Source: Haliclystus octoradiatus (Eukaryota > Cnidaria > Staurozoa > Stauromedusae > Haliclystidae). Taken from it: a stretch of 64,000 nucleotides of DNA. Position numbers and translations under genes: made by a program. Location of the stretch: NCBI GenBank assembly GCA_916610825.1, contig OU744451.1:17879307-17943306 (forward strand). The letters run 5' to 3'. Every line of letters begins with the position of its first letter. Position 1 is the first letter of the stretch. Below are positions 60,601 to 64,000 of this stretch, piece by piece. The notes below the pieces were generated by a model. That model saw nothing but the letters and a program-made list of their open reading frames with translations, was not told the DNA's origin and ran no database searches.

Positions 60601-63600
60601 ATGGCCAGTGCATCTTCATCCTTATGCCCGTAAATGACAATCAATACAAGTGCTAGTAGAACTAAAGAGTAAAAAAATTCACGAATTGTATCGTTCAAGT
60701 GTCGTTTTTTAATGCCTTCTTCTCGTGCTAAACCAAGGCGTCTGTCGTCAATTGGACGGAAACGATGGCGGACTTTGGCTGGATCTAGTGGCTCGTTTGT
60801 GTTGTTGCCAAACAAATTTTTCATCGAGACAACTATCAATGCAAATAAAAACAGGAACCATATAGTAATAATGACAATCATCGAGTTAAAGGAAGGATGC
60901 TCAACACTATATCTGAATAAAAACCTTGATATTTGCGGATATACAAAGCCCCCCTGGGGGAAGGTAACTCAAGCAATTTCGGGAACAAGAAGAGGGGTGA
61001 AAATTGAATTCAGAAATTTGCCTTCCAATTTTTTTTGTTTTTCAAAATTGATAACCTCAAATATTTTATTCAGGCCAAAATGTATGACCCCAAATATTTG
61101 TTTATCAACGCAAATTTAAAAATTGATTACGATTTATAGTAAAACCTGCATGTGCATATAGTCAATACTGCTATACGGTTGCCTCAATAAAGCAGCCAAC
61201 TGTCTGTAACGTGGTCAACTCAGTATTATTTGAACCGTGTAAATGTCACTTGGCAAGTGTCCAGTGCATTTTTCGAAATCTTTTATTGTGCGTATGATTT
61301 GGGGAAGAATTTCTTACCGTTGTAAGTTGTTCCCATTACATGATCAAGTCTTTCTTTTTGTACACTTTTCTTGAATAAGAACGCAATTGCAAATGATACC
61401 AACATTAATTTAATTGGTTGAGCAAAGATAACATCTTGGATTAAATAGATGCCAACATGTAACAGCCAAGCATTTGATTTCACCCTTCCCCATGTCATGC
61501 TATATAGGATGGTAATAAAGGTTGTTGTTATACAAATCAAGAAACATAATGTCCATGTAACATACGCAATCCATGAAGGAAATAATCCATAAACACGCTG
61601 CAGTTGATCTTCTTTGTCTTTCCGTCGTTTGACTTGTCGTTTTGTAGTTTCGTCTTCGACCCAATACTCGTCGTCTTCCATTTCATTTGAGAGATTCTTA
61701 TTTGATCCATTATTTTTCCTGATTACTTGCAATTCAATGGACTTTTTGTCGTCCCAAACTTCGTCTTCGATTTGGGCAGCGATATTGTTGTACGATTTCA
61801 GAGCAGGAGTATCAATAGAATCATAAACACTGTCATCTTCTTTCTCTATTAATGATTCATCATCATTACCATCGAGGTTAATTTTGATACTTACATCATC
61901 ACAGCTAGTCGTAGAATTGGGTCGTTTCATATTTGGTGTTATCATACCTATATTATGTTTCCTTCTTAAATTCATTTTAGCTGCACGTCGACCGAGTTTG
62001 ATGACATCATCCCTTGAACGTGTATATCGAAATAACATGACCAAGATCAAATTAGCAGGTAAAACAATTAGACTACATTGTATTGCAATTGAGATGGTAG
62101 TTAAACTAATAACCAAAGGACCAATATGCACTGCATTGTTTTCTTTCTTATCAACACCCTCTGCTATCCCATAAAACATTGCGTTGGCCATCATAGCACC
62201 ACATAACACACTTAAACAACACGTCAACCTTTGCACATGCGTAAAGCGACTTTGTGGGGAACGGAGAAACATTGAAAGCCATAAATGCTTATCAAATATA
62301 TCCTGGGAGAACTTCTCTTTAAAAACAACAGTAGTTTTGGTTAACTCCTCTCGTGTGGCTGGTGTGAACGTGAAATCAATCTCCCCGTTTTCTTCCTCAG
62401 TAGCTAACCAACGATTGCACAAAAATATCCATGTCTCTTCACTTTGACAATCATAAACAGTGACTCTTGATAAATACCAACCTGGTTGTAACCCAAAATT
62501 ATCATGCCATATTCTCATTTTCTCCACTGGGCCCAAAGTGTCTGGCACAGCCAACACAAATGGCTTCACACTGCCTGCCTTGAACGGTGCGTTTTCACTT
62601 GATAATAATGTGTATGGCCCAGTTGATGATAACGATCCAGTTATATTGACACTAACGTTAGCAGTAGAACCACATTGAGAACCCCGTCCAGTAAAAAATG
62701 TTACTAGGTAGCGATATTGTGATTTTGGGTTGATGATGTTTGGAACGTGTCGTGCTGTTAGCTAGAAAAAAAGGGAAACACAGATATAACTTTTACCTTG
62801 ATAATAAAGTAATAGTAATCGAAACGCGGTCACCCTACCGAAGGCATCCTTCCACTCTTCTAGCTATTTTCAATAAAACCATGCAATGATTGTTAGTGCT
62901 GGTTATTGATCTCAACCGCAGGTCCTTGTGAACAAATTTCACGAAGAACTATTTCAACATATAACAATAAATTGAAGATGAAGTAATAGTAACTCTAACG
63001 GATCATCCCATTTCAGAACAAACAATGATCCGGCATCAATACTTAATTTATACAACACCTCCTGTTCATAACACTTCACTCCGATCTCTGTAACAAAAAA
63101 ACTCATATATATACAACAGGGGAATTCATAACGATTCACAGCGATCTTTTGTAGCATAAAACTGGAAATGATGATGATGATGATGATGTTTTTGACCATT
63201 TATTCTTACCTGTGCATTGTGTCGTAGATCTTTTCTTCTCAATATCAAAACAAGAATAACATACAGCATATAGAGAAGAATGTAAGTCAGAAGTACTGCA
63301 ATATTTCCAGTTTGAAAGGCAGTAAGAAATCCACGAAATGCCTTCCCAAAATCTATTGGATTTGGCGCAACGATGATTTGACCAGCAAACGACGTTAAAT
63401 GATTACATTGGCAGTGAAGTATAGTTGAATTTGTTTCTGGGAGGACCTACAATTGAGTAAAATGAAAAATGATTGTTCAAGGCATACAATTGACCATCAC
63501 GCCTTTTGATGGCTCAAAATTGTAAAATAAATGTCCTTTCTCAAGCCAGTGTGCATGACGCATCATATCCGAAGACCGTTCTTAAAGGCTGCCGGTAAAT

Positions 63601-64000
63601 TATATGCATATAAAATATTTAAGAAAGAAAATTTGACTCATTGTAAAACAGCAGTCCAGAATTGCGGAATTGATTTTGATTATTGAATGGTAAATTTAAT
63701 TTTTTTTTTCTAATTTTTATTTGCTTCTACATTTAAAGTATTATGTTTTCGTCACATCGTACATAAAAAAGAATATTAGTAGGCGACTAGAACTTGCTTC
63801 GATTTCAAACAGCTAGGTCAAAATTAGTTATAATCTACATAGAAAAAATCACTCATATAAAATCGTGCTGTGTGTATTATTTTCAAAGGTTGCTCTATAT
63901 ACAACATTTGCTTATTATATATATAATTCAAGATGAGAACATTTACAAACCTGGCATCCATCTCTTTGCCATCGACTTTCTTCCAAGTTAAAATAATTGC
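57618..64000 (-). CDS. Polycystin-1-like receptor/channel, 3' part (runs off the window)
   Basis: Minus-strand exons: 64000-63951 (partial, WQRDGC); 63446-63210 (GPS cleavage motif HCQCNHLTSFAG, then the first membrane span); 62761-61318 (PLAT/LH2 domain, two spans, a long acidic cytoplasmic loop, two spans); 60912-60546 (a span, PIDDRRLGLAREEGIKKRHL, another span); 59909-59744 (start of the extracellular TOP/polycystin domain); 59182-57618 (rest of that domain, WLDTRTRAVFFEFSLYN, then the remaining channel-like spans and an acidic tail). This matches the 11-span plan of PKD1/PKD1L proteins, which pair with PKD2 channels on cilia and elsewhere. All junctions keep phase except 61318/60912, which is off by one base with every AG that I could find. 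That points to a missed microexon, an assembly error or a damaged copy. The N-terminal ectodomain lies beyond the right edge. Confidence 0.92.
59190..59740. other. Intron of the polycystin-like gene
   Basis: No bounded repeat or extra exon was recognised in this intron. Confidence 0.4.
59915..60540. other. Intron of the polycystin-like gene with open stretches
   Basis: Minus-strand sequence just upstream of the exon at 59909 stays open for some distance (YKEIFFDIS, GNHACDLQG), so a longer or additional exon cannot be ruled out. The GTG acceptor at 59909 is preferred because it keeps phase and aligns with the family. Confidence 0.35.
60920..61310. other. Intron of the polycystin-like gene with phase conflict
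   Basis: This short intron lies between the exons whose phases do not match. It contains a CCCCCCTGGGGG run at 60950 and a degenerate copy of the GGTCAC-type repeat at about 61141-61260. Confidence 0.5.
63165..63190 (-). repeat. GAT/ATC microsatellite
   Basis: A run of seven GAT units in the intron between the PLAT and GPS exons of the polycystin-like gene. Confidence 0.9.

Noticed and set aside
1-64000. tRNA genes, rRNA and CRISPR arrays
   Set aside because: No tRNA A/B-box pair, rRNA segment or regular repeat-spacer array was found by eye; the only regular array is the 117-bp satellite, which has no spacers.

Overview
This is a window of AT-rich, intron-containing nuclear DNA from an invertebrate animal. 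The evidence is a polycystin-1-like receptor with GPS and PLAT domains, secreted PAN/EGF and PAN/TSP1 proteins, a TRAPPC2L gene with GT-AG introns, and a dense mix of animal-type transposons. The phylum cannot be settled from the sequence; a sponge, cnidarian or tunicate would all fit. No tRNA, rRNA or CRISPR array was seen.

Layout. 1-1970: decayed minus-strand retroelement (reverse transcriptase plus a nuclease-like C-terminal domain); a second C-terminal fragment lies at 6857-7170. 2332-6327: minus-strand three-exon gene for a secreted PAN-EGF protein, whose first intron holds a Harbinger-like and a hAT-like non-autonomous element, both with target-site duplications. 8126-22805: a 14.7 kb Mutator-like (MULE) DNA transposon with 46-bp terminal inverted repeats and a 9-bp target duplication. 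It carries a many-exon transposase that ends in a SWIM zinc finger, a Ulp1/C48 protease domain and a treble-clef-like zinc motif. Inside it sit a four-unit tandem repeat and a young Ty3/gypsy retrotransposon (14282-18626). 22834-25323: a large foldback (inverted-repeat) element directly beside the MULE. 27092-32360: TRAPPC2L, five small minus-strand exons. 31652-31891: another MITE, in its first intron.

34211-37894: plus-strand secreted PAN-TSP1-TSP1 gene with a 25-nt microexon. 39006-41000: two 5'-truncated LINE copies. 40505-40590 and 42201-42271: near-perfect palindromes. 43017-47475: plus-strand six-exon gene for an unrecognised, probably N-myristoylated basic protein. 48641-49870: intronless VPS4-like AAA ATPase. 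52491-56128: two-exon orphan gene for an acidic, disordered protein. 56655-57604: eight-unit 117-bp satellite. 57618-64000: minus-strand polycystin-1-like gene, truncated by the window edge.

The host genes look like unrelated neighbours rather than one pathway. TRAPPC2L and the VPS4-like ATPase both belong to membrane trafficking, and the two PAN proteins may be distant relatives. The most unusual item is the composite MULE, a nested transposon whose single gene joins an N-terminal DNA-binding region, DDE catalytic core, SWIM finger and SUMO-protease-type domain. It is now broken by nonsense and frameshift mutations.
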